This document shows positions 54,854-63,514 of a stretch of 64,000 nucleotides of DNA, one piece after another. The DNA comes from Paraburkholderia antibiotica (GTDB lineage Bacteria; Pseudomonadota; Gammaproteobacteria; Burkholderiales; Burkholderiaceae), in the NCBI RefSeq assembly GCF_012927125.1, contig NZ_JABBFZ010000019.1:1-64000 (forward strand). The letters are read 5' to 3'. Below the pieces are notes generated by a model. That model saw nothing but the letters and a program-made list of their open reading frames with translations. It was not told where the DNA came from and ran no database searches. The position numbers and the translations under genes were made by a program. Position 1 is the stretch's first letter. Each line of letters starts with the position of its first letter.

Positions 54854-55384
54854 GATGAGACGGCGCCGCGGCACCAGGAGCCCTCCGTCGGAGCGTTGTC
54901 CCGACAGTTTCTCTTGCGGCTCATCGAGCAGCACATGCTGCGGGCGGCCAACTCGTGCTCGCACTCGTGACTCGCATACTGACCGCAACGCCCGATTGTC
55001 CCTTATTGGACTCGGTTCCAGGTTGGCCGAACGCTCGTCTACGAATAAGGGCAGCTATCGAGCGCCGGAATCGCGACGCCCGCGCAACATGCGCCGCGGG
55101 ACAGCTTGTCGCCACCCGTAACTCCACCGGTTTTCCACGCTTCCCAAACGCCTCGCGACGATACATAAGAATTTCATATGCGTTGAGGCGGATCGATCTT
55201 GCCCCCCGTGCAGCGAGTCGACAGAATCGATTCACGAATTGACGACGCCGACCGGAACGCGACCGGGCAGGACGGCGAGCGTCGTTCGACATTCTGCGCG
55301 ATGCGAAGAGCGTTCGTCTGATTGAGCCACGCCACATCCAGGCCGCAGTGTCCCGCCGCTAATCATCCCCACTGGGTATAAATC
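54854..55384. other. Intergenic stretch with no supported gene
   Basis: About 530 bases between the MAPEG gene and the TPP-enzyme gene. The open frames here lack a ribosome site, a recognisable domain or normal codon use. No tRNA, repeat or terminator was recognised. The promoter of the TPP-enzyme gene should lie in the right part. Confidence 0.5.
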
Positions 55385-57064
55385 ATGGGTCATTCGAATT
55401 TCCGTAGAACACTTTCCGTTGGTGAGGTCATAGTGAAATCGTTCGTCGAACACGGCGTGCAACGTGCATTCTGTGTTCCCGGCGAGAGCTATCTGGCGAT
55501 TCTCGAAGCGATCCGCGAACAGGGTGACGCCTTCGATCTGGTGGTGTGCCGTCACGAGGGCGGCGCCGCCTACATGGCCGAGGCTAGCGGACGCATCACG
55601 GGCAAGCCAGGAATCTGCCTCGTCACGAGAGGACCGGGCGCATGCAATGCGGCAATTGGCGTTCATACGGCACAGCATGAAGGCACGCCCATGATTCTGC
55701 TCGTTGGCGACGTCACGCGCGGAACCAAGGGACAATTTGCATTTCAGGACATCGACCTGCACCAACTCTACGGTGGAATGGCCAAGCAGGTCCTCGAAAT
55801 ACAGAAGGCAGACGACGCTTACGACGTCATGGATCAGGCCTTCCGCATCGCGACGACAGGACGTCCAGGGCCAGTGGTCATCGGCGTGCCAGACGACGTA
55901 CAGTTCGACGAAGTACCTTGCCGCGAAACGGCACACCGCCAGGAATTGCCTTGGAAAACGGATCTGAGCCACGACGTGGCCGAGGTAGCCGACCGTCTTG
56001 CCGCCGCACAACGCCCGTTGCTCGTGGTTGGCGGCACAGGCTGGACACAGCAGGCGTCGTCGCGACTCGCGAACTTCGCGGAGCGCCTCGGCATACCGGT
56101 CGCCTCGACCTTTCGCCGGCACGATCTGCTCGACAACCGCAGCGAGAGCTACGTAGGCAGCATCGGCATTTTCACGCCCCCGACGCTGCACGATTATCTG
56201 ACGACCAGCGATCTCATCATTTCGATCTCCGGAACGTTCGGCGAAATCGAGACCGCCCGCTACAAGCGCATGGTGACACCATCACCCTCACGATATCTCG
56301 TGCACGTCGCGCGCGAAATGGCTGAGTTCGATGGCGCGGTTGCGCCGGATCTCGCGATCATCGGCGACGCGGAAAACTTCTGCAACGCGCTGAACCAGCA
56401 GGAGCCGGCCTGCAACCCGCTATGGAACCGACACCGTCAGACGCTGCGCGCGGGTTACATGGCCTACAGCGAACCGGTCGACTTCGGCGATCGCATCAAT
56501 CCCGCCAGCGCGGTATCGGCCCTCGCGCAAAGGTTGCCCGAACGCACAATCGTCACGCTGGGCGCCGGGAACTACACGCACTTCGTGCTGCGTCATCATC
56601 CGTTCCACGAACTGAATACACTGCTCGCGCCGGTATGCGCGCCCATGGGCTACTCGATTCCCGCTGCGATTTCCGCCGCGATGCAATGTCCTGCGCAGGA
56701 AGTCGTAGCCTACGCCGGCGACGGGTGCTTTCTGATGAACGCCCAGGAACTCGTCATTGCCGTTAAACGGCGCCTGAAGCTGACGGTCATCGTCATGAAT
56801 AACGGCATTTACGGCTCCATCCGCATGCACCAGGAATTCAGGTATCCAGGTCGACCTATCGCGACCAATCTGGACAATCCCGACTTCGTCCAGTTCGCCA
56901 ACTCCATGGGCATCCCGGCACGCCGTATCGACGATCCGCGTGAACTGTCCGAGACATGGCAAACGATGCGCCGCTCCACCGACGGCCCCATCTTCATAGA
57001 AATGTCGACTGACCCCGCCATCATCAACACCGAACGCCTGATCCAGCCAGGACAACCGCAATGA
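55385..57064 (+). CDS. Thiamine-pyrophosphate-dependent enzyme (acetolactate-synthase/2-oxoacid-decarboxylase family)
   Basis: A 559-residue three-domain TPP enzyme. The N-terminal Pyr domain holds the activating Glu in VCRHEGGAAYMAEASGR; the middle domain spans about residues 190-330; the C-terminal PP domain has the TPP motif VAYAGDGCFLMN ending in VIVMNNGIYG. Such proteins decarboxylate 2-oxo acids or join two of them. FAD-binding residues specific to true acetolactate synthases cannot be judged by eye. It overlaps the aminotransferase start as ATGA, so a transamination step and this step are coupled. The ribosome site is weak (GGGT). Confidence 0.85.
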   Translation: MGHSNFRRTLSVGEVIVKSFVEHGVQRAFCVPGESYLAILEAIREQGDAFDLVVCRHEGGAAYMAEASGRITGKPGICLVTRGPGACNAAIGVHTAQHEGTPMILLVGDVTRGTKGQFAFQDIDLHQLYGGMAKQVLEIQKADDAYDVMDQAFRIATTGRPGPVVIGVPDDVQFDEVPCRETAHRQELPWKTDLSHDVAEVADRLAAAQRPLLVVGGTGWTQQASSRLANFAERLGIPVASTFRRHDLLDNRSESYVGSIGIFTPPTLHDYLTTSDLIISISGTFGEIETARYKRMVTPSPSRYLVHVAREMAEFDGAVAPDLAIIGDAENFCNALNQQEPACNPLWNRHRQTLRAGYMAYSEPVDFGDRINPASAVSALAQRLPERTIVTLGAGNYTHFVLRHHPFHELNTLLAPVCAPMGYSIPAAISAAMQCPAQEVVAYAGDGCFLMNAQELVIAVKRRLKLTVIVMNNGIYGSIRMHQEFRYPGRPIATNLDNPDFVQFANSMGIPARRIDDPRELSETWQTMRRSTDGPIFIEMSTDPAIINTERLIQPGQPQ

Positions 57065-58209
57065 ACGGCCCCCACTTCGACCACCGGCATCCAGACGAAC
57101 ATGCAGTCGGCTCGCCGCTGCCAATGCCGTATCTCGTCGACGGCCCCGTCTATACGCCGGGACAGGCGAGCGCGCCCGCCGGTGCAGCCACCGTGTTCCG
57201 ACTTGCAAGCAACGAGTCTCCGCTCGGCATGTCGGATATGGCACGCGACGCAATCTTTGGCGTGGCCGGTAACCAGCATCTGTATCCCGATCCCGACGGC
57301 GCACCGCTCGCGCGCGCTATTGGCGACGTGTTCGGACTGGACCCCGCCAGAATCGTCACGTCACCCGGCTCGGACATCATCATCAACTGGATCATTCAGG
57401 GCTGGGTAGGCCAAGGCAGTGTGATCTATCCCGAGCACGCATTCCAGTCCTACCGGATTCGCGCCGCGAACAACGGCGCCACGCCTGTCGCCGCTCCCGA
57501 GGTAGATTTGCGGACCGACGTCCAGGCGATTCTGCGCTGCGTGTCGCCGCAGACCCGCGCCGTCTTCATTGCAAATCCTAACAATCCGACCGGGACGTGG
57601 CTTTCGCTCGAAGAGTTGCGAAGTCTTCGCGCGCGTCTGCGATCGGACATTCTGCTCGTGGTGGACGAAGCCTATTTCGATTATGTGCGAGTCCGCGGCT
57701 ACGAGACCGCGCTCGCGCTGGTGGACAGTCCAGCAGCGAATGTGATCGTCACGCGCACGTTTTCCAAGTTCTATGGTCTCGCCGGACTGCGCGTGGGCTG
57801 GGCCTATGTGCCCACGAGCTTCGTACGCGTTTTTGACAAGCTTCGCGGCCCGTTTGCAGTCTCGCGCATTGCGATCGCCGCGGCGATCGCATCGTTGGGA
57901 GACACGGCTTATCAGACTTCCGCGTACACGCACAACGTGAGGTGGCGCACCTGGTTGCAGGACCAGATCAGAGGGCTCGGCTACCGTACGACCGACAGCG
58001 TCGGCAACTTCGCGCTCTTTCAGGTGCCCGGCGGTGCCGATGGTGCGACGACCCTGAATGCCCGGCTCGCGGCAAAAGGTTTGTTATGCCGGGTCGCCAA
58101 TCAGAATGCACTGCCAGAGTGGATCCGGGTATCTGTCGGCTCAGCCGATGCGATGACCGCATTCGTGCAGGCATTGAGCGACCTCAGTAGAGACGCTCGA
58201 CACCGCTAG
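57061..58209 (+). CDS. PLP-dependent HisC-like aminotransferase
   Basis: A 382-residue fold-type I aminotransferase of the histidinol-phosphate aminotransferase group. It shows FRLASNESPLGMSDMARDAI, YPDPDGAPLA, IANPNNPTGTWLSLEEL, DEAYFDYVR, and the PLP lysine in VTRTFSKFYGLAGLRVGW. Clustering away from his genes and coupling with a TPP enzyme point to a different amino donor or 2-oxo acid than histidinol phosphate. The last gene of its pair, converging with a LysR gene. Confidence 0.87.
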   Translation: MNGPHFDHRHPDEHAVGSPLPMPYLVDGPVYTPGQASAPAGAATVFRLASNESPLGMSDMARDAIFGVAGNQHLYPDPDGAPLARAIGDVFGLDPARIVTSPGSDIIINWIIQGWVGQGSVIYPEHAFQSYRIRAANNGATPVAAPEVDLRTDVQAILRCVSPQTRAVFIANPNNPTGTWLSLEELRSLRARLRSDILLVVDEAYFDYVRVRGYETALALVDSPAANVIVTRTFSKFYGLAGLRVGWAYVPTSFVRVFDKLRGPFAVSRIAIAAAIASLGDTAYQTSAYTHNVRWRTWLQDQIRGLGYRTTDSVGNFALFQVPGGADGATTLNARLAAKGLLCRVANQNALPEWIRVSVGSADAMTAFVQALSDLSRDARHR

Positions 58210-58323
58210 TGACGATAGCAGGCACGGGGCGCGTCCGCAGCGATGCACGCCCCGCCGCAAATACTGCATATCGTTGTCGCCTCGATCCCAGTCAAGACCC
58301 TCGCACTGTCGATCAGCGTCGCG

Positions 58324-59217
58324 CTATCGCAGGCTCGCCAGCAGCGCCTCGACCACGAGAGCCTGCGGCGAACCGTCGATCAATCCTGCTTCGGCAAAAT
58401 GCAGACACACTTCATACCTCGGCAACGCCTCGCGAATCGATAGCGGTCGAATCGCGGCTTGCTCGTCGGTACTCACCAGTATCTGATGAGGAACGACACA
58501 CAGCAGATCCGTCCCTGCGACGAGCCGGACCAGCATCCGGAAATCCGGGCACAGCGCCTCGATACGCGGCGAAGGGAGCTTTCTCACCCGCAGCGCCTCC
58601 TCGACCAGATTGCCTGGCGTGCCGGCCGGTCCCGTGACCACCCACCCCGCACCCGCGATTTCCTCCAGACTGCGCGCGCCGGCCAGCGGGTGTCCCTTGC
58701 GTGCGCAGATCACTGGTTGAGCAACGTACAGCACGTGACGGACCAAGCCCTCCGCCTTGAATTTTCGAGGCGTGGGTGCAATCACCAGGTCCAACGAACG
58801 CTGCTTGAGTTGTTCGAGCATGTCCGTGGCGCTACCTGCGACGAGTTGCACGGTAGGCGGGTTCTGACGCTGATGCACTGCCTGAAAAACCGTCGCGCCG
58901 TACAGCAAGCCGGCGGCCGGCGACATTCCAACGCGTAGCGTTCCCTTGGCAGACTGCGTCGACCTGACGCCGCGTGCGACACGCAACTCCCTGACGGCGG
59001 TGTCCAACTGATACCCGTTGCGCGCCAATGCGAGCGCCCGATCGGTAGCGAACTTCCTTCGCCCCTCCTTGTGAAATAGCGCAAACCCCAATTCGCGTTC
59101 CAGCGCCTGCATGGCGAGCGTAATCGCAGTCTGAGTTACGCCAGCCGTCTGCGCAGCAGCAGCAAAGCTGCCCTTTTCGATGATCAGACGAAGAAACGTG
59201 AGGTGGCGAAGATTCAT
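58324..59217 (-). CDS. LysR-family transcriptional regulator of the aldehyde dehydrogenase-transporter-porin unit
   Basis: A 297-residue LysR protein: winged helix MNLRHLTFLRLIIEKGSFAA with AGVTQTAITLAMQALERELG, effector domain from about residue 90 (GTLRVGMSPAAGLLYGATVF). ATG 59217 is chosen because homology starts there; the ribosome site is poor. It is divergent from the aldehyde dehydrogenase gene across 143 bases that contain an eight-base imperfect palindrome. It probably responds to a catabolic substrate or intermediate of that unit. Confidence 0.88.
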   Translation of the reverse strand: MNLRHLTFLRLIIEKGSFAAAAQTAGVTQTAITLAMQALERELGFALFHKEGRRKFATDRALALARNGYQLDTAVRELRVARGVRSTQSAKGTLRVGMSPAAGLLYGATVFQAVHQRQNPPTVQLVAGSATDMLEQLKQRSLDLVIAPTPRKFKAEGLVRHVLYVAQPVICARKGHPLAGARSLEEIAGAGWVVTGPAGTPGNLVEEALRVRKLPSPRIEALCPDFRMLVRLVAGTDLLCVVPHQILVSTDEQAAIRPLSIREALPRYEVCLHFAEAGLIDGSPQALVVEALLASLR

Positions 59218-59259
59218 AAGAAAAAGATATGTGTTCCTGCGCAAGTCCATTGAGTCGAT

Positions 59260-59279
59260 ATTTTTCTTCGCAGAATAAT
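59260..59279. promoter_or_regulatory. Candidate LysR operator
   Basis: ATTTTTCT-TCGC-AGAATAAT is an inverted repeat with one mismatch in eight pairs. It lies in the divergent gap, 43 bases from the LysR start and 82 bases from the aldehyde dehydrogenase start, and has the AT-rich half-sites typical of LysR boxes. Confidence 0.45.
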
Positions 59280-59360
59280 GCATCAACGGAGCGGGTGTCC
59301 ACGTGCCCTCGCCTCGTTTCCAGCGCTACCGCCCTTCAGCATTCCGATGGAGCATCGACT

Positions 59361-60797
59361 ATGTCTTACCCGAACGTACTGCTGCTGATCGACAACGTGT
59401 GGCGCGAAGGGAGACGCAACGCCACACGCGCCGTGCACAATCCCGCCAATGAGGAGGTCATCGGCACCGTTGCGCTCGCAACCACGACCGATCTGGACGA
59501 TGCCGTAGCATGTGCGGCGTCCGGCTTCGAGGTCTGGCGCCGCACTCCTGCCGTGGAACGCACGCGCGTCATGCTCGGCGCGGCCGAGCTGCTCACCCAG
59601 CGCGCCGAGTCGATCGCCAACCTCCTGACGCTCGAACAAGGCAAACCGCTTGCCGAGTCCCGGGCGGAAATCGCCATGTCCGCCGACATCATCCGCTGGG
59701 CTGCGAACGAAGCACCGCGTATCTACGGCCGCATCGTTCCGCCGCGCGCCGCCGGCGTGCAGCAGATGGTCCAGAAGGAGCCCGTGGGCCCGGTTGCCGC
59801 ATTCACGCCCTGGAATTTCCCGATCGCACAGGTGGCCCGCAAGGTGGCTCCGGCGCTCGCGAGCGGCTGCTCGCTCGTCTTGAAGGCAGCCGAGGAAACC
59901 CCGGCCTCCGCAGCCGAACTTGTCAGAGCTTTCGTCGATGCGGGCCTTCCCGCCGGCGTTCTGGCGCTCGTCTTCGGCGAACCGGCAGAAATCAGCGAGC
60001 ATCTGATTACGCACCGCGCGATCCGGAAAATCACCTTCACGGGCTCGACACCCGTCGGTAAACAACTGGCAGCACTTGCCGGCATGCACATGAAGCGCGT
60101 CACGATGGAGCTGGGCGGTCACGCGCCTGTGATCGTCGCCGCCGACGCCGACGTGGCACGGGCCGCGCGCACGCTCGCCGACGCGAAATTCCGCAACGCC
60201 GGTCAGATCTGTCTGTCGCCGACGCGCATGATGGTCGCACAGACCGCTTTCGACGAATTCATGGAGACATTCCTCGCCCGTATCCGCGAGATCCGGGTGG
60301 GAGACGGAATGCTCGAAGGCAGCACGATGGGGCCCCTCGCCAACAAACGGCGCCTCGACGCCATGGAGCGTTTGACTCACGACGCGCTGTCGCGAGGCGC
60401 GTCGCTGGCGACGGGCGGCGTCCGCCTCGGCGATTCGGGCAACTTCTTTGCGCCGACCGTATTGACCGAGCCGTCGAAAGACAGCCTCGTGCTGAACAGC
60501 GAACCGTTCGGTCCTGTCGCGACGGTTTGGCGATTCGCGGAACTCGGTGAGGCCATCGCCGAGGCGAACCGGCTCGATTACGGGCTCTCGGCCTACGCCT
60601 TCACTCGCGCGATCAAGACGGTTTCCCGCCTTGCGGCCGAGGTGCAAGCAGGAACATTGTGGGTCAACCAGGCCGCCGCCGCGTGGCCCGAACTGCCCTT
60701 CGGCGGCGTAAAGGACTCGGGATACGGTTACGAGGGCGGCCCCGAGTCTCTGGATGCCTATCTGCAGGCCAAGACCGTGGCCATTTCCGACGTCTAG
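59361..60797 (+). CDS. NAD(P)-dependent aldehyde dehydrogenase (succinate-semialdehyde-dehydrogenase-like)
   Basis: A 478-residue aldehyde dehydrogenase. It shows TPWNFPIAQVARKVAPALAS for substrate/NAD contacts, E in VTMELGGHAPVIV, and the catalytic Cys in RNAGQICLSPTRM. NSEPFGPVATVWRF and NRLDYGLSAYAFT are typical of the succinate-semialdehyde/glycolaldehyde group. ATG 59361 follows GATGGAG. It oxidises an aldehyde to the acid, possibly the aldehyde made by the TPP enzyme encoded upstream. It is the first gene of the ALDH-MFS-porin series. Confidence 0.9.
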   Translation: MSYPNVLLLIDNVWREGRRNATRAVHNPANEEVIGTVALATTTDLDDAVACAASGFEVWRRTPAVERTRVMLGAAELLTQRAESIANLLTLEQGKPLAESRAEIAMSADIIRWAANEAPRIYGRIVPPRAAGVQQMVQKEPVGPVAAFTPWNFPIAQVARKVAPALASGCSLVLKAAEETPASAAELVRAFVDAGLPAGVLALVFGEPAEISEHLITHRAIRKITFTGSTPVGKQLAALAGMHMKRVTMELGGHAPVIVAADADVARAARTLADAKFRNAGQICLSPTRMMVAQTAFDEFMETFLARIREIRVGDGMLEGSTMGPLANKRRLDAMERLTHDALSRGASLATGGVRLGDSGNFFAPTVLTEPSKDSLVLNSEPFGPVATVWRFAELGEAIAEANRLDYGLSAYAFTRAIKTVSRLAAEVQAGTLWVNQAAAAWPELPFGGVKDSGYGYEGGPESLDAYLQAKTVAISDV

Positions 60798-60935
60798 ATG
60801 TTTGCGAGTCGCTACCACCAAAACAGGTGCGGCAACTCGAGCCGGAGTTGTAGATTACACGTACAACAAACAGGTCGATGGGCGATACCTCCACAGAAGG
60901 CACGCACCGTCGGCATCTTATGGGTGGAGACAAAG

Positions 60936-62231
60936 ATGAACGTAACCGGAAACCGCTTCAGGGTAGTACTGGCTTCAACGATCGGCAATGTTCTCGAATG
61001 GTACGACTTCATCTCCTTCGGATTCTTGATGGGGATCGTCGCCAAACATTTCTTTCCTTCGTCATCCGCGGCGAGCGGACTACTTCTGGCATCGGCCACG
61101 TTCGGCGTGTCGTTCTTTGCCCGGATCTTCGGCGCGGTGGTGCTCGGTGTCTACGCCGATCGTGTCGGCAGAAAAGCGGCGCTGTTCCTCGTCATGAACA
61201 TGATGTTCGTGTCGACCGTGCTGATTACCTTTTGTCCGACCTATAGCTCGATCGGCATCTGGGCGTCGATCATCATGCTGGTCGCCCGGGTATTGCAAGG
61301 CATATCGGCCGGCGGGGATTTCGGCGGAGGCACGGCGATGCTCGTGGAGTTCGCGCCGGAAAACAGAAAGGGCTTTTTCGGTAGCTTCATGCTCTTCTCC
61401 CAGGCAGTCGCCGCAACTCTCGCGTCGGCAGCGGGCTATCTCGTCACGAACCTTCTCGCGCCGGAGCAGCTCGACAGTTGGGGGTGGCGTCTGCCTTTCG
61501 CCGTGGGGCTCATCATCGCACCGGTCGGCATCTACATTCGCCGCCATATCGAAGAACCCGCCGAGTTCAAGGCCACGCTGCAAGCACGGAATCGCAAGTC
61601 GTTCGGCGCCTTTCTCGTCGAATTCCGCAAACCGATTTTCATCGGTATCGGTCTCGCGACCGGCGTCAATATCGTGCAGATCTTCTTCAACGTCTACATG
61701 CCGTCGTACGCGGTGCGGGAACTCCATCTCGCGGCTCCGTCCGCTTTTCTCGCGGTCATGCTTGGTGGCATCGCCCGCATGCTGACAACACCCGGATTCG
61801 GCGTGCTCGCGGACCACTGGGGTCGCAGGAAAACCATGGTTTACGGCTGCGTGCTGACGACGCTGTCCGTCTTCCCTGGTCTCATCTGGCTCCAGGCATC
61901 ACCAGTCTTCTTCACGCTGCTGACCGTCGAACTGATTGTCAACGTGCTCGCACAAATCGTGAATGCCGCGATGCCGACCGCCCTCGCCGAACTCTTTCCA
62001 ACCGAAGTTCGCTCGCAAGGATTGTCGGTGTGCTTCAACGGTGCAGTGACCCTGTTCGGCGGCACGACGCCCTTCATCGTGACGTGGTTCGTGTCGCAGA
62101 CCGGTAACCAGCTGGTTCCCGGATATTACGCGACCGCCGGCATGCTGTTCAGTCTCGCCTGTGCATTCATGATCGCCCGAAAGCCGGCGTCCTCTCTGGA
62201 AGTGGCCGGCGCGCACTCGACGTCCAGCTGA
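60936..62231 (+). CDS. MFS transporter (metabolite:H+ symporter type)
   Basis: A 431-residue protein with about 12 membrane helices. Motifs are NVLEWYDFISFGFLMGIVA near the N-terminus, typical of the MHS group, GVYADRVGRKAALFLVM in the first loop, RVLQGISAGGDFGGGTAMLVEFAPE, and GVLADHWGRRKTMVYG in the second half. MHS members import organic acids, betaines or sugars acids with protons. ATG 60936 follows GGAG. It probably imports the substrate metabolised by the adjacent enzymes. Confidence 0.9.
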   Translation: MNVTGNRFRVVLASTIGNVLEWYDFISFGFLMGIVAKHFFPSSSAASGLLLASATFGVSFFARIFGAVVLGVYADRVGRKAALFLVMNMMFVSTVLITFCPTYSSIGIWASIIMLVARVLQGISAGGDFGGGTAMLVEFAPENRKGFFGSFMLFSQAVAATLASAAGYLVTNLLAPEQLDSWGWRLPFAVGLIIAPVGIYIRRHIEEPAEFKATLQARNRKSFGAFLVEFRKPIFIGIGLATGVNIVQIFFNVYMPSYAVRELHLAAPSAFLAVMLGGIARMLTTPGFGVLADHWGRRKTMVYGCVLTTLSVFPGLIWLQASPVFFTLLTVELIVNVLAQIVNAAMPTALAELFPTEVRSQGLSVCFNGAVTLFGGTTPFIVTWFVSQTGNQLVPGYYATAGMLFSLACAFMIARKPASSLEVAGAHSTSS

Positions 62232-62290
62232 ACCGCGCGGATTTCTCATCGCTGCGCAAAACAACACTCCATAATATTTAGGATACCTTC

Positions 62291-63388
62291 ATGAAACACC
62301 TGGCAGCATGCGTCGCGACTACCACTACCGTTACTATCGCCACGTTGCTCGCGTTTGCCGCCAGCGCGGCCCACGCGCAGTCGAGCGTGACCCTGTATGG
62401 GGTCGCGGACGCCAGCGTCCGTTACCTGAAGGGCGCCAATGCCGGCAACGACGGCGTCCTGTCCCTGACCAACGGCGCGATTTCCCAAAGCCGTTGGGGT
62501 CTCGTCGGCAGCGAGGATCTGGGTCACGGACTATCGGCCATCTTCAGGCTGGAGTCGGGCTTCAGTCTTCCTAACGGTGCGTCGTCGGTATCAGGCGTAC
62601 TCTTCAATCGCTACGCTTACGTCGGTCTTGCCAGTGCCACCTATGGCACCCTCACGTTCGGTCAGCAGCAAAATGCTGTCTATCAGAATCTGACAGAAGG
62701 CTGGGATCCATTGACCGTCGGCAACTATCTTCAGAACGAATGGCTCCCCATCGCGTTTTCGGGTTTTCTTCGCGGCGAAAACAATACGGCGTTCTACACG
62801 TGGCGGCGCGGTCGGCTCGCGATCCGGGGAGCGTATGGCCTGGGTAATCAGGCAGGCGACTTCAGCGCCAACTCGATGAGGTCCGTGTCGGTGACGATCG
62901 ACCCCGAGCCGCTGGGCGCGGAGATCGGCTACGTCGACGCGCACGATCTGTCGAATCGGGCACAAACCTCCTACAACGTGCAATTGCGATATCGGGCCTA
63001 TCCAGCCGAAGCGTGGCTCGGCTACTACCACAGCCGCGACGAGACGGGTCGCGTGAACGCGTTTCTGACCGGCACGGCGGCCCCGAACGTCGTCAACCCG
63101 CGCTGGGACAACGCGTATGTAGCGGGGCTCTCGTGGTTCCTCGCGCCCGACTTCAAACTGACCAACGCATTCTATTTCGACCAGTCGAGAAAAACACCGC
63201 CGGGAGCAAGCACGACCGACAGCGGGCATCGCTATGCGCTCGTCGCGCTGGCCGAATACCTGTTGTCAAAGCGGACCACGCTGTATGCGACGGTCGACTA
63301 CAACCGGGTATCGGGTGCGGCTGACGACGAGATGCCGAACCGAAAATACCAGACCGGCGTCAGCGTCGGTCTGCGCAACCGCTTCTGA
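62291..63388 (+). CDS. Gram-negative general porin
   Basis: A 365-residue porin of the Burkholderiales type. The signal peptide ends AAHA before QSSVTLYGVADASVRYL, the usual first strand. Other marks are SRWGLVGSEDLGHGLSAIFR, NRYAYVGLASATYGTLTFGQ, and the terminal strand TGVSVGLRNRF ending in Phe. Trimers form 16-stranded pores. It lies 59 bases after the MFS gene and gives outer-membrane entry for the same substrate. Confidence 0.93.
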   Translation: MKHLAACVATTTTVTIATLLAFAASAAHAQSSVTLYGVADASVRYLKGANAGNDGVLSLTNGAISQSRWGLVGSEDLGHGLSAIFRLESGFSLPNGASSVSGVLFNRYAYVGLASATYGTLTFGQQQNAVYQNLTEGWDPLTVGNYLQNEWLPIAFSGFLRGENNTAFYTWRRGRLAIRGAYGLGNQAGDFSANSMRSVSVTIDPEPLGAEIGYVDAHDLSNRAQTSYNVQLRYRAYPAEAWLGYYHSRDETGRVNAFLTGTAAPNVVNPRWDNAYVAGLSWFLAPDFKLTNAFYFDQSRKTPPGASTTDSGHRYALVALAEYLLSKRTTLYATVDYNRVSGAADDEMPNRKYQTGVSVGLRNRF

Positions 63389-63442
63389 ACGCAGCCTGCG
63401 CCAGCGGGTTCGGGCGTATGGGTGCCCGGACTCGCCGCCGCC

Positions 63443-63496
63443 TTTCCCCTTTCCCCTTTCCCCTTTCCCCTTTCCCCTTTCCCCTTTCCCCTTTCC
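63443..63496 (+). repeat. Heptanucleotide tandem repeat (TTTCCCC)n before a sulfatase gene
   Basis: Seven perfect copies of TTTCCCC (63443-63491) plus a partial TTTCC. The end lies 18 bases before the sulfatase ATG. The unit length is not a multiple of three and the tract has no stop in any frame. A GTG at 63422 would read through the repeats into the sulfatase frame, so copy number could switch a longer product on or off, or change promoter spacing. Confidence 0.8.
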
Positions 63497-63514
63497 GACC
63501 TTGGGACACTTCCA

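Noticed and set aside
54753..55242. Open frames in the gap before the TPP-enzyme gene
   Set aside because: Arg-rich, no ribosome site, no domain, and overlapping each other in several frames.
58226..58253. GGGGCG/CGCCCC hairpin between the convergent aminotransferase and LysR genes
   Set aside because: Only six base pairs with a 16-base loop and no U-run; too weak to call a terminator.
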